Shown here one piece after another: positions 41,849 through 49,885 of a stretch of 53,527 bases of DNA; positions within the stretch are counted from its first letter, which is position 1, and every line of letters begins with the position of its first letter. This stretch comes from a virus. The stretch spans positions 1-53,527 of IMG/VR virus record IMGVR_UViG_3300042922_000627; one strand, 5' to 3'. The notes below the pieces were generated by a model, which did not search any database, was not told the DNA's origin, and worked only from the letters and a program-made list of their open reading frames with translations. The position numbers and the translations under genes are program-made.

Positions 41849-42372
41849 TATATGCCACCTCCGTTTCCAAGAAATCTATTAAGCTCGTCAGGTGACATCG
41901 TTTCGATACCGAGCGATTCTGCCTCCTGAATGAGCTGGTCAATCAACAGACTCATTTGCTTGGTGTCGTAGGTGGAGGAGCCGTAGTACAGGATGACGTT
42001 TGTACAGCCAAGAATTTTACTGGGTAATGTTTCTGTTTGCCATCCGGTACCACGGCATTCCCAACCGTCCCGGAGCTTTCGGACGGCTTCATCTTTCACG
42101 CAGACCGTCTCAGATACGCCGCCTATACTCCGTATTGCATCCTTATAAACCACGGCTTTGTCGATGGACATTGCAGCTGCAATCTTGTCAATCAGCACCC
42201 ATGCATAAGCATTTGCGTCCAGAGAGCGTTTTTTTCGGAACTTTTTGATTTCAATATCAATATCTGAATCCTTTAGCTCGTCGAAGGTTTCCCTGAAATC
42301 TTTGCGAACGATCACGGTTATGTGCTGCTCACCGTTTCTGCCGAATGTCAAATCTTTAAGCCGTCCTATCAT
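41848..42372 (-). CDS. NinB-like recombination protein
   Basis: A 174-residue protein with KKFRKKRSLDANAYAWVLIDKIAAAM (about 42-67), the RSLDANAYAW hallmark of phage NinB/Orf-like recombination mediators, and the C-terminal half typical of Bacillota members (YGSSTYDTKQMSLLIDQLI). ATG 42372 overlaps the nuclease gene. It probably helps load the recombinase on SSB-coated DNA. Confidence 0.75.
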   Translation of the reverse strand: MIGRLKDLTFGRNGEQHITVIVRKDFRETFDELKDSDIDIEIKKFRKKRSLDANAYAWVLIDKIAAAMSIDKAVVYKDAIRSIGGVSETVCVKDEAVRKLRDGWECRGTGWQTETLPSKILGCTNVILYYGSSTYDTKQMSLLIDQLIQEAESLGIETMSPDELNRFLGNGGGI

Positions 42373-42980
42373 AGTGCCACCCATTTCTCAGCAAATGTCT
42401 CTATTAGTCCCTGACGTTTGAGGAATTTGAGGAAGTCCTCAATCACCGGGATAATACTCGGAGTTTCCTCACGACTGTACCCTTCAGGCCACACATTGGT
42501 ACCATTGCTGACAAGGTACATAAATTCTTTGGCTTCCGGCACAAGCTCAAAGTATGTAGGGTGCTGGGTACTGTCGAGGTACTTGCCAATTTCATAGCTG
42601 CCAGAAAACTTTATGTCGAAGATTATCCCGGCTTTTAGAGCGTCCAATCTGCCATGAAGCAGAATAGGGACTCCTGAGACTTCGATTTCACGCCTTGCCT
42701 TAAACTGTAGTACACCGTTCTTGATTATCCTGGAGACAGAAGTTGCCGCTTCGTACCAGCCATGTGACGGATCACCGCAACCGCTCATAATATCCGTAAC
42801 CAAATTCTCAAAGTCGATACCTTTCTGCATAGCTTCGTTGGTCGGTGTTGGTTCTCTTCTCAGAGTTGCAACAAATTCTGCATAGGAATCTCTTTCACTT
42901 GTAGCATCCTCATAAGGGTTTTCCTGCATGGCGTACATCCACGAGGAAAGGAGCGAGTGTGTAATAAGGTATCTGTCCAT
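42369..42980 (-). CDS. PD-(D/E)XK nuclease (recombination exonuclease)
   Basis: A 203-residue RecB/lambda-exo-like nuclease. The catalytic strand GRLDALKAGIIFDIKFSG (about 107-124) gives the D..(I)FDIK motif, with the upstream glutamate in GIDFENLVTDI. It begins after AAGGAGG and directly follows the Sak4-like gene, the standard nuclease plus annealase/recombinase pairing. It would resect ends for recombination-driven replication. Confidence 0.85.
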   Translation of the reverse strand: MDRYLITHSLLSSWMYAMQENPYEDATSERDSYAEFVATLRREPTPTNEAMQKGIDFENLVTDIMSGCGDPSHGWYEAATSVSRIIKNGVLQFKARREIEVSGVPILLHGRLDALKAGIIFDIKFSGSYEIGKYLDSTQHPTYFELVPEAKEFMYLVSNGTNVWPEGYSREETPSIIPVIEDFLKFLKRQGLIETFAEKWVAL

Positions 42981-43933
42981 TATCTAGCCTCCTTGTCCTC
43001 CAGCGCCGGTACATATTTTTTCTTTGCCTGATCAAATATCAGCTTCAACTCAGCCATCTTAGCTTTGAAATCAGCGCCGATTTCTTTCTCTGATGTGAGA
43101 GCGTGCTTGATAGCTTTGATTTTCGGCATTGCTGCATTAGCGGTTTTTGCATCTATGACTGTTTCTGAAATAGCTGCATATTCGGCCATTGCTGCATCGT
43201 AAGCAGCTAGTTCCTGTGCCCCATCCTCGACTTCCTTCGCAGCGAGAGTATTGTATTGTTTGAACAACTTTGTAAGGAAGTCGTTTGCATTGGTAGGAGT
43301 GAGTTCAGGCACTTTGATGACACCTTTAATTCCCCTGGTTCCTTTGGCAAAATATTTCTCGCAGTTGGAAAATCCGATTGTGCGTTCGTTACCAAATATT
43401 TCAACAAAGCCGCCAAGGTCCATAGGTTCCCAAACATTGTTTTTTGTCTGACCTTCAACCTTAATACGGAGGCGGGTGTTGTCGCCATCCTTCTCCTCGA
43501 TGGCGTGGAATATAACAATGATGTGCTTTTTTAACTCATAGAAGCAGTAATCCATGAGCCGGACAAACTCTCTACCGACTGCACCATACCCCTGTAGGGA
43601 CAAGCTGCCGTCCCGTTTACCATTCTTGATATCCTTCTTCATAGCCCAAAGTCCCATTAGTGAAATGAGCTTCCCACCTGTATCAAACACAAGACTATCA
43701 AAGTCCTTTGTGTTTTCAGGTGTGAGGTCTTCAAGAATTTCATCGTAAGTCTGTGGCTGGATATAGGGTTTGCGATACCTAGGTTCAATACGGTCGATAC
43801 CAAAATCGACGTCGATATGAAGTGGATTTGGTGCAGAGAGCGCTAGAGTGGATTTGCCGATACCAGGATAACCGGCTATAAGGATACGGATTTTCTTTTT
43901 GCCCTCGGAAATTTCATTTGGATTTCTAATCAT
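42980..43933 (-). CDS. Sak4-like RecA-fold recombinase ATPase
   Basis: A 317-residue AAA_24/Sak4-type protein: Walker A AGYPGIGKSTLA (about 20-31), HIDVDFGIDRI, Walker B SLVFDTGGKLISL (about 79-91) and VIFHAIEEKDG. Sak4 proteins are minimal RecA-like single-strand annealing enzymes that act with SSB, and an SSB gene lies nearby. The C-terminal 90 residues are an Ala/Lys-rich coiled coil beyond the usual core. Site GAAAGGAGCAAAACCAC. Confidence 0.85.
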   Translation of the reverse strand: MIRNPNEISEGKKKIRILIAGYPGIGKSTLALSAPNPLHIDVDFGIDRIEPRYRKPYIQPQTYDEILEDLTPENTKDFDSLVFDTGGKLISLMGLWAMKKDIKNGKRDGSLSLQGYGAVGREFVRLMDYCFYELKKHIIVIFHAIEEKDGDNTRLRIKVEGQTKNNVWEPMDLGGFVEIFGNERTIGFSNCEKYFAKGTRGIKGVIKVPELTPTNANDFLTKLFKQYNTLAAKEVEDGAQELAAYDAAMAEYAAISETVIDAKTANAAMPKIKAIKHALTSEKEIGADFKAKMAELKLIFDQAKKKYVPALEDKEAR

Positions 43934-44382
43934 GTGGTTTTGCTCCTTTCGGTTATTGAATTATTTGTAGAGGCGGTTTTACGCCTGATGTACTGCCGTA
44001 CTCTGTGGGTGAGCCATGCTTGCATTGTGTCAAAGCCCTCGGCCTTAACAAATTCTTTCAGCGCCTTATACTCGTCATCTTCAAGACGACAGGATATCCG
44101 GCAGGTGAGGCGGTGACCATCGTTCTTATCCTTAGTCGCCTTTGAGCTGTCATCCTGGGGAGTCTGAATAGCTGATTTATCTTCCGACAGCTTATCAGGG
44201 GCGAATTTCATCAACAGCGCATTCATTGCGTCATTTCTAAGCTGAATACCGTACTCATTCCCACGCTCACATTTACTTTGCATGGTTTTGTCGTACTTAG
44301 GGTATAGCTTCTGGACAACAGACACTATCTCTTTGGCAGGGAGTTGGCGGCTTGTCCGTAGTTCTCTCAAATCAGCGTCCAT
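43930..44382 (-). CDS. uncharacterised phage early protein (150 aa)
   Basis: Residues 1-65 look like a helical HTH-like domain (LRELRTSRQLPAKEIVSVVQKLYPKYDKTMQSKCE), followed by a linker and a C-terminal helix pair (CRLEDDEYKALKEFVKAEGFDTMQAWLTHRVRQYIRRK). GGGGG lies eight bases before ATG 44382. Probably a DNA-binding regulator of the early operon. Not identified. Confidence 0.65.
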   Translation of the reverse strand: MDADLRELRTSRQLPAKEIVSVVQKLYPKYDKTMQSKCERGNEYGIQLRNDAMNALLMKFAPDKLSEDKSAIQTPQDDSSKATKDKNDGHRLTCRISCRLEDDEYKALKEFVKAEGFDTMQAWLTHRVRQYIRRKTASTNNSITERSKTT

Positions 44383-44551
44383 CTGCATGGCCCCCTTGCT
44401 TGACAGCTCTTTTGGGAGCTGATAGACTTAATGTAGTGGTTTTGCTTGGAGGCTGTTCCCGTTGCTGCGGGGCAGCCTCTTTCTTAGCACAATCGCAAGT
44501 CTCGTTAGGATCTAAGTTCGCACCACAATAGATACAAGTCCTATAAATCAT
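44372..44551 (-). CDS. small zinc-ribbon protein (59 aa)
   Basis: Begins MIYRTCIYCGANLDPNETCDC: C..C and C.C, a rubredoxin-like half ribbon, then a proline/serine tail. GGGAGG site nine bases before ATG 44551. It overlaps the next gene by 11 bases. Confidence 0.65.
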   Translation of the reverse strand: MIYRTCIYCGANLDPNETCDCAKKEAAPQQREQPPSKTTTLSLSAPKRAVKQGGHADGR

Positions 44552-44553
44552 GT

Positions 44554-44850
44554 CTATATTCCTCCCGTTGTGTCATCCTTTAGTCCAAAGTAGTCAAGCC
44601 AGAACTGTTCTTTCCTTTCGGCACATGGCCTATCCTCTTGGTAATTAACCATATGTTCTAGGACCTCTTTGCCACATTGAGGGCAATATGCTTGATTAAG
44701 TAGAGGCACCAGGATTATGCCATCGTCAAAACTAAAATGAGTATTACAATTGTCACACCGTGGCATCAGGTTCTTTGAATAATTAATAAGTTCAGCACAT
44801 GTAATGTTTAGCCAGCCTATTCCGTTCTCTTTTCTCAAAAATTCAGCCAT
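44554..44850 (-). CDS. zinc-ribbon early protein (98 aa)
   Basis: MPRCDNCNTHFSF and AYCPQCGKEV give a two-CxxC zinc ribbon; N-terminal helix before it and acidic tail after. AGGTGA site five bases before ATG 44850. Function unknown, probably nucleic-acid binding. Confidence 0.68.
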   Translation of the reverse strand: MAEFLRKENGIGWLNITCAELINYSKNLMPRCDNCNTHFSFDDGIILVPLLNQAYCPQCGKEVLEHMVNYQEDRPCAERKEQFWLDYFGLKDDTTGGI

Positions 44851-44859
44851 ATCAATCAC

Positions 44860-45912
44860 CTACACTTTCGTGAGCTGCCGCCATAATGCCGGTGCCATAG
44901 TGGCAATCCGGAATCCGGTGGCTTCAAGCTCGGTAGCTCGGTCATAGCTGGTTACATCCTGACTGTGACGGGTAACGGCGTTAGCTAGGCCGTAGAGGGA
45001 GAGATCGCCTCCTGATATCAAGTGGCCTAAAATGCCTTCGCTTTCATTTTGGGTTATGCTGTATTCTTTTGATGTGAGTTCAACCACCTTCGGAACGAAA
45101 GGAGGATCGATTTTTGCTTGGGTGCTTTCCCTGAGACGTTCAACTATTTGGGAAAAACGTGCCTGGTCTACGGCTGCATTAACAGCGTCCTCAACCTTCA
45201 TTAGAAATGCACGGTCATCAGCCTCAATAGTTTCATCACGAAAGATATTGAAATTGTCATCACTCTCGTTGGAACGTCCAACATGATACTTCCTGACTGC
45301 GCCATCCTCAGCAATCATGCCATTTGTGCAGACTAATCTGAATATAAGAGGTTTGATTGCAACACTACCGTGGCCAACCTCTGAATTAGATATAACAATG
45401 CCTGCTTGTACAATATCACCTTTGGTAACCTCGGCAGTAATGCGAGGATTGACGACTTTAATGTACATGCGACTATCGGTCAGCTCGCAGCTTTCCACAT
45501 TAGCACCGTCCATATTGCCTATAATCGGTAAAACTGTTTGAGCGACCTCGAAATTGTCAATCCTACGGTAACGGTCACTCAAGAATGCTCTTGCTGTACC
45601 ATCGAGAGTGCGAAGCATGCGTCGTGTGTTAGGCTCCTTATCAAACCAACTGTTGACGTTGCTTGACAGGAGAGAAGGATTCTCACTCCTCATGCGGTCA
45701 TAATACTGCGCAGGTATTTTTAGGTGCTGGCCGAATTGCCTGTGAGCTATGTCGTTAATACCGAATATGTCCCGGTCACCAGCATTCAATTTGAAGCCGG
45801 ATTCGTCTGCATCCATACGCAGCGAGCCAGTGTCGACAATTAGGTCTCGTTTCGCCTTTGCCTGGCGGTCGAGCTCAATAGCCATTTCTTGCAATGTTCT
45901 TCCTGTTTTCAT
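44860..45912 (-). CDS. DUF932 protein
   Basis: A 350-residue DUF932 (phage/plasmid LGT_TIGR03299-like) protein: IPAQYYDRMRSENPSLLSSNVNSWF (about 65-89), RMLRTLDGTARAFLSDRYRRIDN (about 94-116), then GIVISNSEVGHGSV and RLVCTNGMI, the conserved core. Such genes are widespread in phages and plasmids and may act on DNA, but no activity is settled. AAAGGAG site, ATG 45912. Confidence 0.88.
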   Translation of the reverse strand: MKTGRTLQEMAIELDRQAKAKRDLIVDTGSLRMDADESGFKLNAGDRDIFGINDIAHRQFGQHLKIPAQYYDRMRSENPSLLSSNVNSWFDKEPNTRRMLRTLDGTARAFLSDRYRRIDNFEVAQTVLPIIGNMDGANVESCELTDSRMYIKVVNPRITAEVTKGDIVQAGIVISNSEVGHGSVAIKPLIFRLVCTNGMIAEDGAVRKYHVGRSNESDDNFNIFRDETIEADDRAFLMKVEDAVNAAVDQARFSQIVERLRESTQAKIDPPFVPKVVELTSKEYSITQNESEGILGHLISGGDLSLYGLANAVTRHSQDVTSYDRATELEATGFRIATMAPALWRQLTKV

Positions 45913-46133
45913 GTGTTTGCTCCTTTCAGTGCAGCTCTCTTGGCTGCAATTCTTGCGTCCAGTATTTCTTTGCCTCCCGGCTGCCGGAGGAAGTCTTTGA
46001 CACAATCCAGTACCGTTGCGGCGAGGTCATCGCTCACATGCTTCGGGATAGCCGAAAAATCAATCTGAATGTTGTTGGTCAGCTCGCCCTCATCAGGAGG
46101 ACAGTAATTAGCCGCTCGCCGTGCTCTTTCCAT
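45909..46133 (-). CDS. uncharacterised small early protein (74 aa)
   Basis: Starts MERARRAANYCPPDEGELTN and ends RIAAKRAALKGANT. AAAGGAG site ten bases before ATG 46133; it overlaps DUF932 gene start. No family recognised. Confidence 0.65.
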   Translation of the reverse strand: MERARRAANYCPPDEGELTNNIQIDFSAIPKHVSDDLAATVLDCVKDFLRQPGGKEILDARIAAKRAALKGANT

Positions 46134-46156
46134 AATAATCACTCCTTTCAAAATTA

Positions 46157-46172
46157 GGCGCATATATGCGAC
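46157..46172. promoter_or_regulatory. operator-like palindrome O4
   Basis: GGCGCATATATGCGAC, a near-perfect 16-bp dyad matching the switch-region consensus GTCGCATAWATGCGAC. It overlaps the stop of the Cro-like gene, downstream of the start site, so bound repressor may act as a roadblock. Confidence 0.6.
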
Positions 46173-46381
46173 TATTGAACCAAAAAAATTTCTATTGCCT
46201 CTTCTTTGGTCAGAACTAGGGCATCGCATATTTTGTGCATATCTCCGATACGGAGCTTTCCATCTTTAAGCCTACGATAGAAGGTGCTTCTATCTATGCC
46301 TATTTCATCGGCAACAGCCTCTTTTGTGGTCTCACGTTCTACGATTTTCCCATTTAATTTGTTGGTATCCATGTGATACAT
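46172..46381 (-). CDS. Cro-like HTH repressor
   Basis: A 69-residue HTH protein (MDTNKLNGKIVERETTKEAVADEIGIDRSTFYRRLKDGKLRIGDMHKICDAL), first gene of the leftward early operon and divergent from the CI-like gene. The recognition helix is around DRSTFYRRL. ATG 46381 lies seven bases after AAAGGGGG. It should compete with the CI-like protein at the shared palindromes to commit to lysis. Confidence 0.82.
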   Translation of the reverse strand: MYHMDTNKLNGKIVERETTKEAVADEIGIDRSTFYRRLKDGKLRIGDMHKICDALVLTKEEAIEIFLVQ

Positions 46382-46416
46382 TACTTTACCCCCTTTGATG
46401 ATATTTGCAGGTATTT

Positions 46417-46533
46417 GTCGCATAAATGCTACTTTGTGTTTTAAGAATACTCTTTGTCGATGCCATTGTCAATAAAAAAGTCGCATAAATGAACATCTTT
46501 TTTGTTGCAATATTGCGACACTAATGTTATACT
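46417..46533. promoter_or_regulatory. genetic switch: divergent promoters and three operators
   Basis: Leftward promoter: TTGACA (46472-46467), 17-bp spacer, TATTCT (46449-46444). Rightward promoter: TTGCAA (46505-46510), 17 bp, TATACT (46528-46533). Operator-like 16-mers: GTCGCATAAATGCTAC (46417-46432, just after the leftward start point), GTCGCATAAATGAACA (46480-46495, upstream of the leftward -35) and GTTGCAATATTGCGAC (46504-46519, over the rightward -35). With 46157-46172 they share GTCGCA..A.TGC.AC. Confidence 0.8.
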
Positions 46534-46552
46534 AAGTGGCGGAGGTGTTATC

Positions 46553-46894
46553 ATGACTACTGGAGAGCGTATTCGTGCTCGTAGGAAAGAAATCAACGTT
46601 TCGCCCGACGAGCTAGCTGATAAAATTGGAGTATCACGGTCAACCATATTTAGATGGGAGAATGGATTTATTGAGAAAATGCCAGTAGATAAGCTGGTAC
46701 CGATTGCTAGAGTATTACAAACTACCGTAGGTTACCTAATGGGATGGGAAGACGAGGAACAAACACCCGCCTCCGGCGCCGAAGACGGGTATGAAAGTGA
46801 AGCTAAACGTTTTTTTGAAGCTCTTCCTGAGAATCGTAAACTTGAGGCTTTAAATTATCTTCGGTATCTTGCAGCGAATCCAGACAAGCAATGA
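46553..46894 (+). CDS. CI-like repressor (XRE family)
   Basis: A 113-residue protein with an N-terminal XRE HTH (ERIRARRKEINVSPDELADKIGVSRSTIFRWENG, 4-37) and a short helical C-terminal part. It has no LexA/S24 peptidase domain, so induction does not use RecA-driven self-cleavage; an antirepressor or another trigger is needed. ATG 46553 is seven bases after GGAGG. It faces the Cro-like gene across the operators and is the likely lysogeny repressor. Confidence 0.85.
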   Translation: MTTGERIRARRKEINVSPDELADKIGVSRSTIFRWENGFIEKMPVDKLVPIARVLQTTVGYLMGWEDEEQTPASGAEDGYESEAKRFFEALPENRKLEALNYLRYLAANPDKQ

Positions 46895-46964
46895 ATTTCT
46901 GCTTTTCATCTTGCGTAAGTTGGCAAAAGAGCCCTCTTATATCCATCCATGTCAGTGTAACCAT
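46803..46964 (-). CDS. small antisense gene overlapping the CI-like gene (53 aa)
   Basis: AGGAG nine bases before ATG 46964 starts a 53-residue frame (MVTLTWMDIRGLFCQLTQDEK...) whose last 92 bases run antisense to the end of the repressor gene. A promoter-like TATAAT lies within the palindrome region at 47014-47030. The helix LTQDEKQKFIACLDSL looks protein-like. Transcription from here would oppose repressor mRNA. Translation unproven. Confidence 0.5.
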   Translation of the reverse strand: MVTLTWMDIRGLFCQLTQDEKQKFIACLDSLQDTEDNLKPQVYDSQEELQKNV

Positions 46965-47013
46965 ATGTAACAACTCCTTTTGTTGTGAGATACCTGTCGA
47001 CATTATGTTAATT

Positions 47014-47030
47014 ATAACGGATTCCGTTAT
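47014..47030. promoter_or_regulatory. perfect 17-bp palindrome (operator candidate)
   Basis: ATAACGGATTCCGTTAT: two perfect 8-base arms around one base, different from the switch operators. On the minus strand a TATAAT overlaps it. It lies between the antisense mini-gene and the SHOCT gene. A separate regulator probably binds here. No gene between 46965 and 47137. Confidence 0.6.
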
Positions 47031-47137
47031 TTTAAAAAAGAGTAAAACTGGCTAAATTTGTTAGTATTGATTAAGAATAGGTTTTTTATATATTGTATGG
47101 CATTAAACAATATGAGTATGGTCAGGAGGAGATATTC

Positions 47138-47593
47138 ATGGCCGAGGTTAACATCACATTACATTGTATGAATGGATTTACGTTATTCACAAAAGGCGAA
47201 AATCTAATTGTTACAACGAAGCGTGCAGAAGAAATATTTCCAATATCTAAAATTCAATCTTTTATTCTCAAAGAACCGAGGACACTAAGCCCTGGAAGCA
47301 TATTATTCCGCACAGCTCAATCATCATCGGCAGGTATTAATATAGGCTTTGGAATAGGTGTAGCTCTTGGAGCAGAAAAGACATTTTTCTTTCAAAAGTC
47401 AGATTTTGAGACTGCAAAGAACCTGCGTGATTATATTTCCGATTATGGCAAAAAGTCTTCCGGAGAAGTGACAAATGGTAAAACAGTTGTATCTGTAGTT
47501 GATGAAATTCGTGGACTAAGGGACTTGCTTGATGAAGGAATACTCACTCAGGATGAATTCGATGCAAAGAAAAAACAACTTTTAAGCTTGTAA
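47138..47593 (+). CDS. PH-like/DUF4429 protein with C-terminal SHOCT domain
   Basis: A 151-residue protein. Residues 5-105 look like the PH-type DUF4429 fold (TLHCMNGFTLFTKGENLIVTTKRAEEIFPISKIQSF). Residues 120-151 are a SHOCT motif (IRGLRDLLDEGILTQDEFDAKKKQLL). ATG 47138 follows AGGAGG at eight bases. SHOCT proteins occur often in prophages between repressor and integrase; function unknown, maybe oligomer-driven regulation. Bases 47594-47778 hold no gene. Confidence 0.8.
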   Translation: MAEVNITLHCMNGFTLFTKGENLIVTTKRAEEIFPISKIQSFILKEPRTLSPGSILFRTAQSSSAGINIGFGIGVALGAEKTFFFQKSDFETAKNLRDYISDYGKKSSGEVTNGKTVVSVVDEIRGLRDLLDEGILTQDEFDAKKKQLLSL

Positions 47594-47778
47594 GAGAGTG
47601 ACACCAATGATAGAAATCATTTAAATTACTCTTCTTACACAAAAGACACAGAAATAATCAGTGGAATCATTTACAATTGTCCATTGTACTTATATTAACT
47701 TTACAAGGGCTACTTGTTTCTGCAAAATAATTGCATGTTTATATGACAAGCAACATTATGATGAGAGGAGTGATGCCG

Positions 47779-49398
47779 GTGGCCAGAAAAGCTATGTTTG
47801 ATAGAAAGACGTCTGCGATTGCCGTCATCTATGCCCGGTATAGTAGCCATTCGCAAAAGGATGTCAGTATAGAGCAGCAAGTTGAGGAATGCCAGGCATA
47901 TGCTGACGTAAACAATATGAAGGTCATTGCTGTTTATGCCGACCGTCATCTTACGGGAAAAACGGATAAGCGTCCGGATTTTCAAAGAATGATGAGGCAT
48001 GCGGAAAAGAAACAGTTTCAGGTTATTATATCGTATAAATCAAACCGTATGGCTCGTAACATGCTTCAGGCTTTACAATATGAAGAAAAATTATCTAAGT
48101 TTGAAATCAGAGTCGTTTATGCAAAAGAGGAGTTTGGCGATAATGCTGCAGGTAGGTTTGCCCTTCGTACCATGATGAACGTTAACCAGTTCTATAGTGA
48201 GAATATGGCTGAGGATGTCATGAGGGGAATGCTCGACAATGCGGAAAATTGCCTCATTACGAACGGCTGTCTGCCCCTAGGTTATAAAAAGGGGGATGAT
48301 GGAAGGTATGCTATTGATGAGCCTGCAGCTGAAATAGTCAGGGAGATATTTACCCAAGTAGCATGCGGAGAGCCATTTATGGATATTGCTTCTGACTTGA
48401 ATACTCGCAATATTAAAACTAGCAAAGGAAATGTATGGAACAAAAACAGCTTTCATTCAATTCTGACCAACGAGCGTTATACAGGAGTTTATATATACGA
48501 TGAAGTACGAGTTGATGGAGGTGTCCCTCAGATCATCGACAAGGAGCTATTTTTCAGAGTGCAGGAGGTATTGAAAATGAAAAAGAACCCTCAAGGCCGT
48601 CACCGAATAAATGGCGATTACTTGCTCACTGGCAAGCTATATTGTGGCCATTGCAAAAGTCATATTGTTGGCGTATCAGGCACAGGCAAATCTGGCAATC
48701 TTCATCATTATTATGCATGTATGGGTAAGCGCCTTGGAAAGGTATGTAAGAAGTCACCGGTACGTCGTGATTGGATAGAACAGGAGGTCGCTAAAGCCAT
48801 CAAACAGTATATAATCCGTGATGATGTACTTAACTGGATAGCCGATACTGTAACTGAATACGGTAGGAAGAATAAGGATAACTCTCAGACCTCTTTGTTG
48901 GAAAACCAACTTGCCGAGAATAAAAAGGCTACAAAGAATTTGCTTTCTGCTATAGAACAAGGAATTGTAACGGAAACGACCAAAAGCAGACTTCTGGAGC
49001 TTGAAGCCGAGCAATCCAAAATCATAGGCCTTCTTGCAATCGAAAAATCAGAAATTCCAGAGATAAAAAGAGAGCATATTGTGGCTTGGTTGGAAAGTTT
49101 CAAGGATGGAGATATTGAGGATAAAAAGTTTCAGTCAAAGTTATTTGACACATTCCTCACTGCTGTTTATATTTACGATAATGATTTACGGATAGTATTC
49201 AATTTTACTGGAAAGAAAAATACAATTGAAATTCCATTAAAGGCGGAAATTATTGATAATATTAAGATTTCGGGTACGGCTGATAGTTCGTATAAATTCT
49301 CCTATGGGTCACCAAAAGAGAGCCATACGAACACAGCGGCAACCATTTATATGGTAAGCAATGTGTTCGTTTTGGTTTCACCACTAATTAGAAAATGA
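47779..49398 (+). CDS. int: large serine recombinase (phage integrase)
   Basis: A 539-residue large serine integrase. N-domain AVIYARYSSHSQKDVSIEQQVE with catalytic Ser22, then YADRHLTGKTDKRPDFQRMM and the conserved SNRMARN; recombinase domain (about 150-260) with LPLGYKKGDDGRYAIDE; zinc ribbon (YCGHCK...YYACMG...VCKKSPV, about 290-335) and a coiled coil (about 370-420). GTG 47779 lies eight bases after AGAGGAG; ATGs at 47773 or 47731 are alternatives. It inserts the circular genome at attB; excision would need a directionality factor, perhaps the nearby HTH protein. Confidence 0.93.
   Translation: MARKAMFDRKTSAIAVIYARYSSHSQKDVSIEQQVEECQAYADVNNMKVIAVYADRHLTGKTDKRPDFQRMMRHAEKKQFQVIISYKSNRMARNMLQALQYEEKLSKFEIRVVYAKEEFGDNAAGRFALRTMMNVNQFYSENMAEDVMRGMLDNAENCLITNGCLPLGYKKGDDGRYAIDEPAAEIVREIFTQVACGEPFMDIASDLNTRNIKTSKGNVWNKNSFHSILTNERYTGVYIYDEVRVDGGVPQIIDKELFFRVQEVLKMKKNPQGRHRINGDYLLTGKLYCGHCKSHIVGVSGTGKSGNLHHYYACMGKRLGKVCKKSPVRRDWIEQEVAKAIKQYIIRDDVLNWIADTVTEYGRKNKDNSQTSLLENQLAENKKATKNLLSAIEQGIVTETTKSRLLELEAEQSKIIGLLAIEKSEIPEIKREHIVAWLESFKDGDIEDKKFQSKLFDTFLTAVYIYDNDLRIVFNFTGKKNTIEIPLKAEIIDNIKISGTADSSYKFSYGSPKESHTNTAATIYMVSNVFVLVSPLIRK
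49311..49376. other. attP candidate: 44-bp dyad at the 3' end of int
   Basis: Within the last codons of int, 49327-49370 is an imperfect inverted repeat centred at 49348/49349: outer arms ACGAACACA (49327-49335) and TGTGTTCGT (49362-49370), inner arms ACCAT (49342-49346) and ATGGT (49351-49355), same centre. ACCAAAA and TTTTGGT flank it. Serine integrase attP sites are about 50 bp, partly symmetric and close to int. No T run follows, so a terminator is unlikely. Confidence 0.55.
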
Positions 49399-49403
49399 AA
49401 ATA

Positions 49404-49449
49404 GAGGTTACCTTAATGATTGAATAGTTTTAGGGTAGCCTCTTTTTTT
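49404..49449 (+). terminator. rho-independent terminator after int
   Basis: GAGGTTACC (49404-49412) pairs with GGTAGCCTC (49434-49442) with one GU pair, followed by seven T. It lies six bases after the int stop. Confidence 0.85.
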
Positions 49450-49454
49450 AATCA

Positions 49455-49484
49455 TGTTATAACTAAATGTGTTATTTTATAACA
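49455..49484. promoter_or_regulatory. inverted repeat upstream of HTH gene
   Basis: TGTTATAA (49455-49462) and TTATAACA (49477-49484), exact inverted arms 14 bp apart, in the promoter region of the 49540 HTH gene. Likely an autoregulatory operator. Confidence 0.5.
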
Positions 49485-49539
49485 AAATCCAGTCGAAATC
49501 CTTAGTTGCTGTTAGAATTTAACGCAAAGGGGATGGCTT

Positions 49540-49788
49540 ATGATTAGGATTTTACTGTCCACAAGGCTTGGCGAGCGTAGGTGGACTCAAGCGGATCTGG
49601 CAAGGAAAACAGGCATACGACCCTCGACAATCAGTGATATATACAATGAGATGGTGGAACGGATCAATCTGGAGCACCTCGACCTGATATGTGATGCTCT
49701 GGGATGTGATATCAATGATATAATCGTTCGGATACCGAATAAAAAATCAAAAACAGATTCGTATAACAATAACAAGAAAAAGGAGTAG
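49540..49788 (+). CDS. small XRE-family HTH protein
   Basis: An 82-residue HTH_26-type protein: LSTRLGERRWTQADLARKTGIRPSTISDIYNEMVERINLEHLDLICDALGCDINDII. The C-terminal 20 residues are Lys/Asn rich. AAAGGGGATGG site. As the next gene after int it could be a recombination directionality factor or a second repressor; this is positional guesswork. Confidence 0.82.
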   Translation: MIRILLSTRLGERRWTQADLARKTGIRPSTISDIYNEMVERINLEHLDLICDALGCDINDIIVRIPNKKSKTDSYNNNKKKE

Positions 49789-49808
49789 CCTACTCTAACA
49801 GGAAAAAA

Positions 49809-49835
49809 GCCCGAGTTTTACCCGGGTCTTTTTTT
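49809..49835 (+). terminator. terminator after the HTH gene
   Basis: GCCCG / CGGGT stem with an A/T loop followed by C and a T7 run, 20 bases after the stop. Confidence 0.7.
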
Positions 49836-49849
49836 ATATAAAAATTAAA

Positions 49850-49885
49850 GGTCCCTCTCTCCCGGAAGACCGAGAAAGAGGGATC
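49850..49885. terminator. long GC-rich hairpin, probably bidirectional terminator
   Basis: GGTCCCTCTCTCCCGG and CCGAGAAAGAGGGATC pair over about 16 bp with two mismatches and a short loop. A/T runs lie on both sides. It insulates the lysogeny genes from the cargo genes. Confidence 0.65.
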
